Shown: in pieces, positions 1-5,357 of the stretch
Position numbering within the stretch: the first letter of the stretch is position 1
How the letters are laid out: every line of letters starts with the position of its first letter
DNA from: Gammaproteobacteria bacterium UBA2955
GTDB lineage: Bacteria > Pseudomonadota > Gammaproteobacteria > Pseudomonadales > Azotimanducaceae
Assembly (NCBI GenBank): GCA_002348825.1
Contig: DEBN01000053.1
Location: 1 to 5,723 of the forward strand
Reading direction: 5' to 3'
Length of the DNA: 5,723 nucleotides
Notes under the pieces: generated by a model
Database searches by the model: none
What the model was told of the DNA's origin: nothing
The model's input: only the letters and a program-made list of their open reading frames with translations
Translations under genes and position numbers: made by a program

Positions 1-10
1 TTGGGCAAAC

Positions 11-592
11 GTGGACAGCCGAGACATTACTTTGGTTATTCTATGCGGTGGCTCCGCCTCGCGGATGCTCGGCGTCGCTAAACCACTGTGGCCATTAGCC
101 CACAACGGCACTCGTCAAGCGATGGTCGACCACGTTATTACCGCTACCCAAGACGTTGGATCCGTGGTCATAAACGCGAATAAAAATCTCGCACACTACG
201 CGCAACGCGGCCCCGTGATTACCGATGAGCACCCGCGATTGCCGGGGGCGGGCCCGCTCGCGGGAATACTGGCCGGACTGCGCTATGCGACGACGCCTTG
301 GTTGCTTGTCTGTCCCGCAGATACCCCGTATTTGCGATACGGCTGGCACCACGCGCTGCAACAACGAGCGGACGAAGCACCGGAAATTGAAGCGGTTGTG
401 GTCCACGATGGAGAGCGTTTGCAGCCGCTCCATCTGCTGCTTCGCACCCACCTTGAATCGCAACTCGCCGACCATATTGCACAGGGTCATCGCTCGGCTT
501 GGGGTTGGCTCGACAGTCTGAATACTGCAGCAGTTGCTTGCGCCGAGCCAGAGCAATTCAGAAGCGTGAACCGCTTCGCGGACCTGGCTTGA
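11..592 (+). CDS. mobA: Molybdenum cofactor guanylyltransferase MobA
   Basis: Likely transfers GMP from GTP to molybdopterin-Mo to make the guanine dinucleotide cofactor used by DMSO-reductase-type enzymes; cytoplasmic. The 193-residue protein has the nucleotidyltransferase layout of E. coli MobA: an N-terminal glycine loop LCGGSASRM (11-19) with Lys24, VINAN (53-57), GPLAG (81-85), the metal-site segment CPADTPYL (101-108, Asp104), VHDGER (131-136), and a C-terminal SVNRFADL that matches the family's NVNTPEEL. Length agrees with the family (about 190-200). The start is GTG, which places the glycine loop 10 residues in, as in relatives; no alternative start lies in the 10 bases upstream inside the window, so a slightly longer form reaching past the edge cannot be excluded. 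Two loop residues are unusual: Leu20 where E. coli has Gly, and Ala23 where it has Asp. It ends 7 bases before the convergent bfr stop. A related nucleotidyltransferase such as MocA is a less likely alternative because of the MobA-like middle segments. Confidence 0.86.
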   Translation: MDSRDITLVILCGGSASRMLGVAKPLWPLAHNGTRQAMVDHVITATQDVGSVVINANKNLAHYAQRGPVITDEHPRLPGAGPLAGILAGLRYATTPWLLVCPADTPYLRYGWHHALQQRADEAPEIEAVVVHDGERLQPLHLLLRTHLESQLADHIAQGHRSAWGWLDSLNTAAVACAEPEQFRSVNRFADLA

Positions 593-599
593 ACACCGG

Positions 600-1070
600 C
601 TAACCCATCTGCGACTGTAGGTAGTTCTGCTGACCGGTTCTGCCTATGAGGCCGAGTTGGGTCTCAATCCAGGCGACGTGCTGTTCTTCGGAACTTAGGA
701 TCTCTCGCAGCAATTGACGAGTAACGAAGTCCCCATGTTGTTCGCACAATTTAACTCCTTCGCGCAAATCGGGAATCGCCGTCATTTCGAGCCGCAGATC
801 GCACTCAAGCATCTCCTCGACATGCTCGCCGATCATTATCCTCCCCAACGCCTGTAAATTCGGTAGGCCATCGAGAAATAAAATGCGCTCAATAATCTGA
901 TCCGCGTGCTTCATTTCATCAATGGACTCATCCATCTCATGCTTGCCCAATTGCTCAAAGCCCCAGTCTGTGAGCATTTTAGCGTGCAAAAAATACTGAT
1001 TTATCGCTGTCAGCTCGTTTTTCAGTACCTTGTTTAAGCTATCGATGATGGCCGGATCTATTGGTTTCAT
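600..1070 (-). CDS. bfr: Bacterioferritin (haem-containing iron storage protein)
   Basis: Forms the 24-subunit cytoplasmic ferritin shell that oxidises Fe(II) and stores the mineral. The 156-residue product matches the family length (about 158). Visible ferroxidase ligands are Glu19, Glu52, His55, Glu95, Glu128 and His131. Met53 is the expected haem ligand shared between two subunits. Segments such as NELTAINQYFLHA, ESIDEMKHAD and ERILFLDGLPNLQ are near-identical to known bacterioferritins, and QNYLQSQMG is the usual C-terminus. The start at 1070 is chosen because it gives the family's MK... N-terminus and has GGAG six bases upstream; the frame stays open to 1124 but the extra 18 residues have no family counterpart, and the ATG at 1082 would sit on the ribosome binding site. 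Position 47 is Asp where E. coli has His46, an inner-cavity iron site residue. It is divergent from bfd across a region with two Fur-like boxes, so iron-dependent control is likely. Confidence 0.97.
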   Translation of the reverse strand: MKPIDPAIIDSLNKVLKNELTAINQYFLHAKMLTDWGFEQLGKHEMDESIDEMKHADQIIERILFLDGLPNLQALGRIMIGEHVEEMLECDLRLEMTAIPDLREGVKLCEQHGDFVTRQLLREILSSEEQHVAWIETQLGLIGRTGQQNYLQSQMG

Positions 1071-1076
1071 TGCAGA

Positions 1077-1080
1077 CTCC
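1077..1080 (-). promoter_or_regulatory. Ribosome binding site of bfr
   Basis: GGAG on the minus strand, six bases before the ATG at 1070. It decides the start: the longer open frame to 1124 has no comparable site, and the in-frame ATG at 1082 overlaps this motif. Confidence 0.8.
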
Positions 1081-1153
1081 ATGGGGAAGTAGAAGCCGTT
1101 AGTGTGCACCGAGTTTCCACACACAGCAACAAAAATTTTACGTAAGTTATTGT

Positions 1154-1183
1154 TTTATAACGATAATTATTTACATTTGTCAG
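1154..1183 (-). promoter_or_regulatory. Probable sigma-70 promoter of bfr
   Basis: On the minus strand, a -35-like CTGACA (1178-1183, 5 of 6 to TTGACA) is followed after 18 bases by a -10-like TATAAA (1154-1159, 5 of 6 to TATAAT). Transcription would start near 1147, giving a leader of about 77 bases before bfr. The spacer and -10 region overlap the Fur-like box at 1156-1174, so bound Fur would block polymerase. Assigned by eye from the consensus; not tested. Confidence 0.55.
1156..1174. promoter_or_regulatory. Fur-box-like palindrome (bfr side)
   Basis: Nineteen bases, with the core CGATAATTATTT, that match 13 of 19 positions of the common gamma-proteobacterial Fur site GCAAATGATAATCATTTGC. 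It lies within the spacer and -10 of the probable bfr promoter. It shares a 13-base core (ACGATAATNATTT, one mismatch) with the better box at 1214-1232, 58 bases away. Weaker than that box on its own; the pairing is what supports it. Confidence 0.5.
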
Positions 1184-1211
1184 TCGTTACCAGACGCCAA
1201 AACAAAAATAA

Positions 1212-1241
1212 TTGCAAACGATAATGATTTGTACTTAGAAT
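1212..1241 (+). promoter_or_regulatory. Probable sigma-70 promoter of bfd
   Basis: A -35-like TTGCAA (1212-1217, 4 of 6) and a -10-like TAGAAT (1236-1241, 5 of 6) are separated by 18 bases. The predicted start near 1248 gives a leader of about 43 bases before the bfd ATG. The Fur-like palindrome at 1214-1232 fills the space between the two hexamers, the classic position for repression when iron is plentiful. Confidence 0.6.
1214..1232. promoter_or_regulatory. Fur box (bfd side)
   Basis: The 19-base element reads GCAAACGATAATGATTTGT and matches 16 of 19 positions of the palindrome GCAAATGATAATCATTTGC often seen at Fur sites in gamma-proteobacteria. It lies between the -35 and -10 of the bfd promoter. 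In characterised bacteria bfd is repressed by Fur with iron and induced on starvation, which fits this placement. Confidence 0.75.
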
Positions 1242-1290
1242 CTTTATTCGTCGAAAGAATCTCATTACACGGATCACCCCACACCCAGCC

Positions 1291-1485
1291 ATGTATATTT
1301 GTTTGTGCCAAGGCGTCACCGATCGGGATATCAAAGCGAGCATCGAAGCGGGTGCGAAGTCGCTGCGTGAGGTGCAGGCAAACACACCGGTGGGTTTGAA
1401 CTGCGGCGGGTGTCGTGACAGCGCTAAAGCGTTCATCGATGAAACTCTGGAGCAAAGGGCGCAGACCCTCGGTTACGCCGCTTAG
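1291..1485 (+). CDS. bfd: Bacterioferritin-associated ferredoxin
   Basis: A 64-residue [2Fe-2S] protein that, in studied relatives, docks on bacterioferritin and passes electrons to its haem so that stored Fe(III) is reduced and released. The sequence has the complete Bfd cysteine pattern: Cys4-x-Cys6 near the N-terminus and Cys38-x-x-Cys41 in the NCGGC segment, with a BFD-type helical fold between and after them. Length and the MYICLC start are typical. No good Shine-Dalgarno sequence is visible; the nearest purine-rich stretch (GGATCA at 1271) is too far upstream, so translation may be modest. It is divergent from bfr, and its promoter contains a strong Fur-like box, which indicates induction by iron starvation. 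It converges on the maoC-like gene, with 89 non-coding bases between. Confidence 0.95.
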   Translation: MYICLCQGVTDRDIKASIEAGAKSLREVQANTPVGLNCGGCRDSAKAFIDETLEQRAQTLGYAA

Positions 1486-1567
1486 CTCGAAAGACCAAAA
1501 ACCAAGATCGCTACCCTCCCGTCTCTACCGACAACGCGCTGGTAGTTTAGGCTTTAGCTGCTTCTGC

Positions 1568-1596
1568 CGATGATCTAATAGTCCAATTGATCATCG
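1568..1596. repeat. Inverted repeat at the maoC-like gene stop
   Basis: CGATGATC (1568-1575) and GATCATCG (1589-1596) can form an 8-bp stem with a 13-base loop that contains the stop codon of the minus-strand gene. No T-run follows on either strand, so it is not a standard Rho-independent terminator. It could slow RNA decay at the 3' end or be chance. Confidence 0.3.
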
Positions 1597-2093
1597 ATCG
1601 CATGACCGCGTTTGGGTATCAACATGGAGCGTTCAAAACTGATGACCTGTTGACCATCTTGCTTCATACCACGCGATTCCACAGTCACAATGCCTTGATT
1701 GGGTCTCGACCCGGATTCACGAATGGCGAGCACCGTGGATTCTGCATAGAGGGTGTCGCCAACGAACACTGGACCGGTAAGGCGAACCTTATCCCAGCCG
1801 AGATTAGCAATCGTTTTCTGGGAAATATCAGAAACGCTCATTCCGGTAACAACGGAAAGCGTTAAACAGGAGTTTACCAGCACCTGCCCAAACTCTGTCT
1901 TAGCCCCATATTCTCGGTCAAAGTGTAACGGATGCTGATTCATCGTCAGCAATGTAAACCAGGTATTATCTGTCTCGGTTATGCTACGCCCAGGCCGGTG
2001 TTCGTACACATCGCCGATGGCGAAATCTTCCAAATAACGGCCATAGGATTCTCGGTATCTATTGGGTCCCACCTCTTTTGCGTCCGCAACCAT
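1575..2093 (-). CDS. MaoC-family (R)-hydratase/dehydratase-like protein
   Basis: Predicted 172-residue single hot-dog-fold protein of the MaoC-like family, whose members add or remove water at the double bond of acyl-CoA thioesters in the cytoplasm. Recognisable segments are YLEDFAIGDVYEHRPGRSIT (20-39), DNTWFTLLTMNQHPLHFD (42-59), FGQVLVNS (68-75), then NLGWDKVRLTGPVFVGDTLYAES and SRPNQGIVTVESRG. His57 fits the catalytic His of (R)-hydratases, but the usual catalytic Asp position in the D-x-N-P-x-H motif appears to be Asn52; I think this is typical of this subfamily, so the exact reaction is uncertain. The start at 2093 is chosen for its GGAG six bases upstream; another ATG at 2105 has a poor site, and the longest frame (to 2222) would run into the divergent selenoprotein gene. 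The substrate cannot be told from the sequence, and no other acyl-CoA genes lie nearby. Confidence 0.88.
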   Translation of the reverse strand: MVADAKEVGPNRYRESYGRYLEDFAIGDVYEHRPGRSITETDNTWFTLLTMNQHPLHFDREYGAKTEFGQVLVNSCLTLSVVTGMSVSDISQKTIANLGWDKVRLTGPVFVGDTLYAESTVLAIRESGSRPNQGIVTVESRGMKQDGQQVISFERSMLIPKRGHAIDDQLDY

Positions 2094-2098
2094 TTGCT

Positions 2099-2103
2099 TC
2101 TCC
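2099..2103 (-). promoter_or_regulatory. Ribosome binding site of the maoC-like gene
   Basis: GGAGA on the minus strand, with the GGAG core six bases before the ATG at 2093. Same spacing as the bfr and nqrF sites in this window. It favours 2093 over the upstream in-frame ATG at 2105. Confidence 0.65.
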
Positions 2104-2183
2104 ATCTTGCTACGGCCATAGTCTGCCGCAATAACCGCCCAAAAGTCAGCCAAACTCGTTAAGCTACTTACAGCAATAGAGTA

Positions 2184-3113
2184 ATGAATATGCCTTCGAC
2201 AGAGCCTATAGATTACATTCAACGCACGAGAGATCAGTACGCTGCACTAAACTACCCACCCTACGAGTGGGCAGATAACCCCGACCCGCCGCCTTGGCAA
2301 CCACTACGGAAGCCGCTGAATCAATGTCGCGTCGCACTGGTCTGTTCCGGCGGCATCTATGCGCTCGGACAGATCGCCTTTCATCACAAAGACGACAACA
2401 GTTTACGCCTCATCCCCAGCGACGTGGACACCAAGAACTTGCGTACCAGCCACTTCGCCTACGATCAAACGGCCGCACGACAAGACATCAATAGCGTGTT
2501 CCCGATAGAACCCTTGCGCCGCGCGCTAGCACGGAACCAGATCGGTGCACTGGCATCCACAGCACTCACATTCATGGGCGGCATCTATTCGCAACGCAGG
2601 GTTAAGCAGCAGTTGGCACCGGCGATCGCCGGTCGCCTGCTTGAAGACGAGGTCGATGTTGCCGTTATGGTACCGGTCTGACCCGTATGCCATCAGTCCG
2701 TGGGACTGATCGCTCGGACGTTGGAAGCGTCTGGAATAAGTACTGTGAGTCTATCGAGCGCGCGCACAATTACCGCTGCCGCGAATCCACCAAGAGCGGT
2801 GTTTTTAGATTACCCGCTGGGACAAACTGCAGGACGCGCCGGCGATCCGAACGAACAAGACTTAGTTATGAGTAGTGCCTTAAACGCCTTGGAAACAATG
2901 ACACGACCGGGTGCGATCGCAACAATTGATCTGGATTGGTCGGATGACCATAGTTGGAAGGATGCCGTAATGCGTGTTGACCCGGACGGCGACTTGTCCA
3001 ATCTTGATGACCGATCAGAGCGTTACGCAACGCCCCAATACGAGCGCACGGCGGATGCGAACGCGGCGGCCTCAGACTGCGCAAGTTGTATATTTTTCGA
3101 CGACGCCCGCTAA
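2184..3113 (+). CDS. Selenoprotein of the GrdB/PrdB (glycine/betaine/sarcosine/D-proline reductase) family, in-frame TGA read as selenocysteine
   Basis: One 309-residue protein if the TGA at 2679-2681 is decoded as selenocysteine (Sec166). The first part carries family segments: VALVCSGGIYALGQIAF (50-66), RLIPSDVDTKNLRTSHFAYD (75-94), DINSVFPIEPLRRAL and IGALASTALTFMGGIY. The second part, in the same frame, continues with the redox motif U166-P-V-C169-H-Q-S, then GLIARTLEASGISTV and PPRAVFLDYPLGQTAGRAGDP, also family-conserved. A SECIS-like hairpin follows the TGA. In clostridial reductases the GrdB/PrdB Sec attacks the substrate; here no other reductase subunit is present, so the substrate is unknown and a general thiol/selenol oxidoreductase role is an inference. 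A second pair, Cys299-x-x-Cys302, lies at the C-terminus. ATG 2184 or ATG 2190 may be the start; AGAG at 2178-2181 is spaced better for 2190, which would make the residue Sec164. The end overlaps the convergent transporter gene by 4 bases. A nonsense-mutated pseudogene is unlikely given the intact second half. Confidence 0.9.
2679..2681 (+). other. Selenocysteine codon (in-frame TGA)
   Basis: The TGA is preceded by MVPV and followed in frame by P-V-C-H-Q-S, giving the UxxC redox motif of the family at the exact place where relatives carry Sec or Cys. The frame then stays open for another 143 codons to TAA at 3111-3113. Recoding is inferred from motif, reading frame and the adjacent hairpin. 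Confidence 0.88.
2689..2713 (+). promoter_or_regulatory. Bacterial SECIS element (selenocysteine insertion hairpin)
   Basis: ATCAGTCC (2692-2699) pairs perfectly with GGACTGAT (2703-2710) around a GTG loop (2700-2702). Below a single C-C mismatch (2691/2711), C2690-G2712 and G2689-C2713 extend the stem. The uninterrupted stem starts 10 bases after the TGA, and 18 bases separate the TGA from the loop. This agrees with the known bacterial pattern: a small hairpin shortly after UGA, with G in the first loop positions and U beside it for SelB contact. It lies inside the coding sequence, as bacterial SECIS elements do. Confidence 0.85.
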
Positions 3114-4000
3114 ACCGAAGACTCGCGGGAAAATAAAGATACAAGCTCCCGCCAAGACACCTGAGACACCAACATCCCAGCTAACATTAGCGCACACCCG
3201 AACAGCTCACGCGCGGTCAATTGTTCCTGCAAGAAAAAATATCCGCCCAGAGCTCCAAAAACCGCTTCCAGACTTAAAATGATCGCTGCATGCGTGGGGT
3301 CGGCGCGTTCTTGGGCGATAACTTGCAGGGTATAAGCCACACCCACGGTAATCACACCAGCGTAAATCAGTACGTTTGTTGCAGCACGCAACTGCTCCCA
3401 ACTGGTGGTCTCGAGGACCACCGACACCGCGAGCGCCAGACAGCCGCAGACAACAAATTGCCCAAGCGCCAGGAGCAGCGGCGCTGCTCGAGGTGCAAAG
3501 TAGTCAATCGCAAGAATATGCAGAGCCCAACCCACCGACCCAATCAGCAGCAATGTGTCGCCATAGCCCATCGTGAAATCGGCTTTTACGCTGAGCAAGA
3601 ACAATCCAACCAATGCCAATACAGCGCCCATCCAAGCATTCAAGCCAGGACGATATTTAAACGCCAAGCCAATCAACGGCACTAAAACCATATACAACCC
3701 AGTAATGAATCCCGCGTTGGATGCGTTGGAATAAACGATGCCAACTTGCTGTAGAGCTCCTGCCGCGAACAAAATCAAGCCCAGCACAATCGATCCGGCG
3801 CAAACCGTGCGCAACGGCGACTGCGGCAACCACTTGCGGTAATGAAAAAACAGCACCAACGGCACTAGACTCGCGGCACCAAGTAGGAATCTGGCACCGA
3901 TAAAGGCAAAGGGGGAAAGGTAGTTCATGCCCACAACTTGAGCCACAAAGCCAAAACCCCAAATGGCTGCAGTGATGAGCAACAAGGTATTAGCGAGCAT
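3110..4000 (-). CDS. EamA/DMT-family inner-membrane transporter
   Basis: A 296-residue, very hydrophobic protein with the two-repeat layout of the drug/metabolite transporter superfamily: about ten membrane helices, with a first EamA repeat at roughly 4-136 and a second at roughly 145-283. Typical traits are the N-terminal AAIWGFGFVA (11-20), the SNASNAGFITGLYMVLVPL segment ending the first repeat, and the ILSLEAVFGALGGYFFLQEQLT segment of the second repeat, which matches the family's SLEPVFAALLG...GE pattern. Members export or import amino acids, nucleobases or other small metabolites; the substrate cannot be predicted here. The ATG at 4000 has AGGG seven bases upstream. It lies 68 bases downstream of nqrF on the same strand, so it may be read through from the nqr operon; no clear terminator separates them. 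Its stop overlaps the convergent selenoprotein gene stop by 4 bases. Confidence 0.9.
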   Translation of the reverse strand: MLANTLLLITAAIWGFGFVAQVVGMNYLSPFAFIGARFLLGAASLVPLVLFFHYRKWLPQSPLRTVCAGSIVLGLILFAAGALQQVGIVYSNASNAGFITGLYMVLVPLIGLAFKYRPGLNAWMGAVLALVGLFLLSVKADFTMGYGDTLLLIGSVGWALHILAIDYFAPRAAPLLLALGQFVVCGCLALAVSVVLETTSWEQLRAATNVLIYAGVITVGVAYTLQVIAQERADPTHAAIILSLEAVFGALGGYFFLQEQLTARELFGCALMLAGMLVSQVSWRELVSLFSRESSV

Positions 4001-4042
4001 AGTGCTGCCCTAGCGGTAGTGGATCAGCGCGCTACCCAACGG

Positions 4043-4059
4043 ATGCACAGGCCGTGCAT
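4043..4059. repeat. Small inverted repeat between nqrF and the EamA gene
   Basis: ATGCAC (4043-4048) and GTGCAT (4054-4059) form a perfect 6-bp stem with a 5-base loop, 10 bases after the nqrF stop in the direction of transcription. No T-run follows, so it does not qualify as an intrinsic terminator. It may be a weak RNA-processing or pause hairpin, or chance. Confidence 0.25.
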
Positions 4060-4068
4060 ATCGGCACG

Positions 4069-5301
4069 TTAACCGCCAAAGTCATCGAAAAGGATGTTTT
4101 CCTTTTCTACGCCGAGGTCGTCTAACATTTCTGACACCAGCTGGTTCACAATCGGCGGACCGCACATATAATATTCGCAATCTTCGGGGTTCGGGTGGTC
4201 TTTCAAGTAGTTTTCAAGCACTACAGCATGGATAAACCCTGTCAAACCAGTCCAGTTGTCTTCCTCCCGGGCATCGGACAGCGCGACATGCCAAGAGAAG
4301 TTGTCGTACTTTTCCGCCAGACGATCGAACTCCTCTTTATAAAACATTTCACGTAAAGAACGCGCACCATACCAATAACTCATCTTGGCTGTTGTGCCCT
4401 TTCTCAACAACTCGTCGAAAATGTGCGAGCGCAATGGCGCCATGCCCGCACCCCCACCAATCCAAATCTTTTCCGCAGGGGTATCTTTTACGAAGAAGTC
4501 GCCGTAAGGACCGAATACCGTGATCTTATCGCCCGGTTTGAGGTTGGCGACATAAGAGGTCATGGCGCCTGGCGGTAAATTTTCCGTACGCGGTGGGGGC
4601 GGCGCGACACGGATGTTAAATTTCAAAATACCTTTCTCTTCCGGATAGTTCGCCATGGAGTAAGCGCGAATGGTGGGTTCACTGACCTCAGATTTTAGGT
4701 CCCAAAAGTTAAAGGTATCCCAATCCTCTCGATATTCGTCTTGTACATCGATCGTCGACCAGTCCATCTTATAAGGTGGAATCTCCAGCTGCACATATCC
4801 GCCTGCGCGAAAATCAACATCCACGCCTTCTGGCAGCTTCAGATTCAACTCTTTAATCATGGATGCGACATTTTCATTTGACGCCACCTCGCATTCCCAC
4901 CGCTGAACCCCAAGCGCATCCTCAGGCACCTCGATTTTGAGGTCTTGTTTAACGGCGACTTGGCAAGATAAACGCCAATCGTTGCCAATTTCACCGCGGG
5001 TGAAATGACCTTCTTCAGTCGCAAGGATACTGCCACCACCGTCCGTCACGCGGCAACGGCACTGCGCGCAGGTACCACCGCCGCCACAGGCACTGGCTAG
5101 AAAAACCCCTTGCCCTGCAAGAGTTTGCAGCAGTTTGCCACCTGCAGGAACCTCAATGGCCTTGGACGGATCGTCATTGATCTGGATCGTAACGTTGCCA
5201 GAACTTACCAGTCGCGAACGCGCAAACAAAATTACCAACACCAACGACAGTACAGTGGCGGTGAACATAACCACACCAAGCAACACCGTTGTATCAATCA
5301 T
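4069..5301 (-). CDS. nqrF: Na+-translocating NADH:quinone reductase subunit F
   Basis: The electron-input subunit of Na+-NQR: it takes hydride from NADH onto FAD and passes electrons through a [2Fe-2S] cluster into the membrane subunits that pump Na+. The 410-residue length is close to V. cholerae NqrF (about 407). Domains in order: one N-terminal membrane helix (about 5-27); a plant-type ferredoxin domain with Cys72, Cys78, Cys81 and Cys113; an FAD-binding domain with the RAYS motif (212-215); and an NADH-binding domain with [11 protein letters not shown] (282-292) and CGPP (380-383). It ends in the family's FDDFGG. An additional Cys83 sits beside the cluster ligands. GGAG is six bases before the ATG. 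It follows nqrE by 56 bases on the same strand, clearly as the end of an nqrABCDEF operon. The following gene is an EamA transporter, not the apbE or nqrM often found there. Confidence 0.98.
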   Translation of the reverse strand: MIDTTVLLGVVMFTATVLSLVLVILFARSRLVSSGNVTIQINDDPSKAIEVPAGGKLLQTLAGQGVFLASACGGGGTCAQCRCRVTDGGGSILATEEGHFTRGEIGNDWRLSCQVAVKQDLKIEVPEDALGVQRWECEVASNENVASMIKELNLKLPEGVDVDFRAGGYVQLEIPPYKMDWSTIDVQDEYREDWDTFNFWDLKSEVSEPTIRAYSMANYPEEKGILKFNIRVAPPPPRTENLPPGAMTSYVANLKPGDKITVFGPYGDFFVKDTPAEKIWIGGGAGMAPLRSHIFDELLRKGTTAKMSYWYGARSLREMFYKEEFDRLAEKYDNFSWHVALSDAREEDNWTGLTGFIHAVVLENYLKDHPNPEDCEYYMCGPPIVNQLVSEMLDDLGVEKENILFDDFGG

Positions 5302-5357
5302 AGCTCACTCCGATTTCGCGCTTACCCTAAAGCGCTGTCTTCTCTTCTGCTCAAAAA

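Noticed and set aside
95..556. Minus-strand open frame of 153 codons
   Set aside because: It is fully antisense to mobA and has no recognisable family features.
1071..1124. Eighteen extra residues on bacterioferritin
   Set aside because: Homologues begin at the MK of the 1070 start, and the segment contains that start's ribosome binding site.
1486..1574. Terminator between bfd and the maoC-like gene
   Set aside because: No GC-rich hairpin followed by a T-run was found on either strand; only the T-run-less inverted repeat at 1568-1596 is present.
2094..2183. Promoter pair between the maoC-like gene and the selenoprotein gene
   Set aside because: A TTGCTA at 2107-2112 has no convincing -10 partner, so I cannot support a promoter by eye although one must exist in or near this gap.
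2094..2222. Longer N-terminus for the MaoC-like protein
   Set aside because: It would overlap the divergent selenoprotein start and has no family-like residues; a good ribosome binding site supports the start at 2093.
2679..2681. TGA as a true stop, making two separate genes or a nonsense-mutated pseudogene
   Set aside because: The frame stays open and family-conserved after it, the TGA sits in a known UxxC motif, and a SECIS-like hairpin follows at the right distance.
3290..3685. Plus-strand open frame of 131 codons
   Set aside because: It is fully opposite the EamA gene, has a polar, glutamine-rich low-complexity translation and no recognisable domain.
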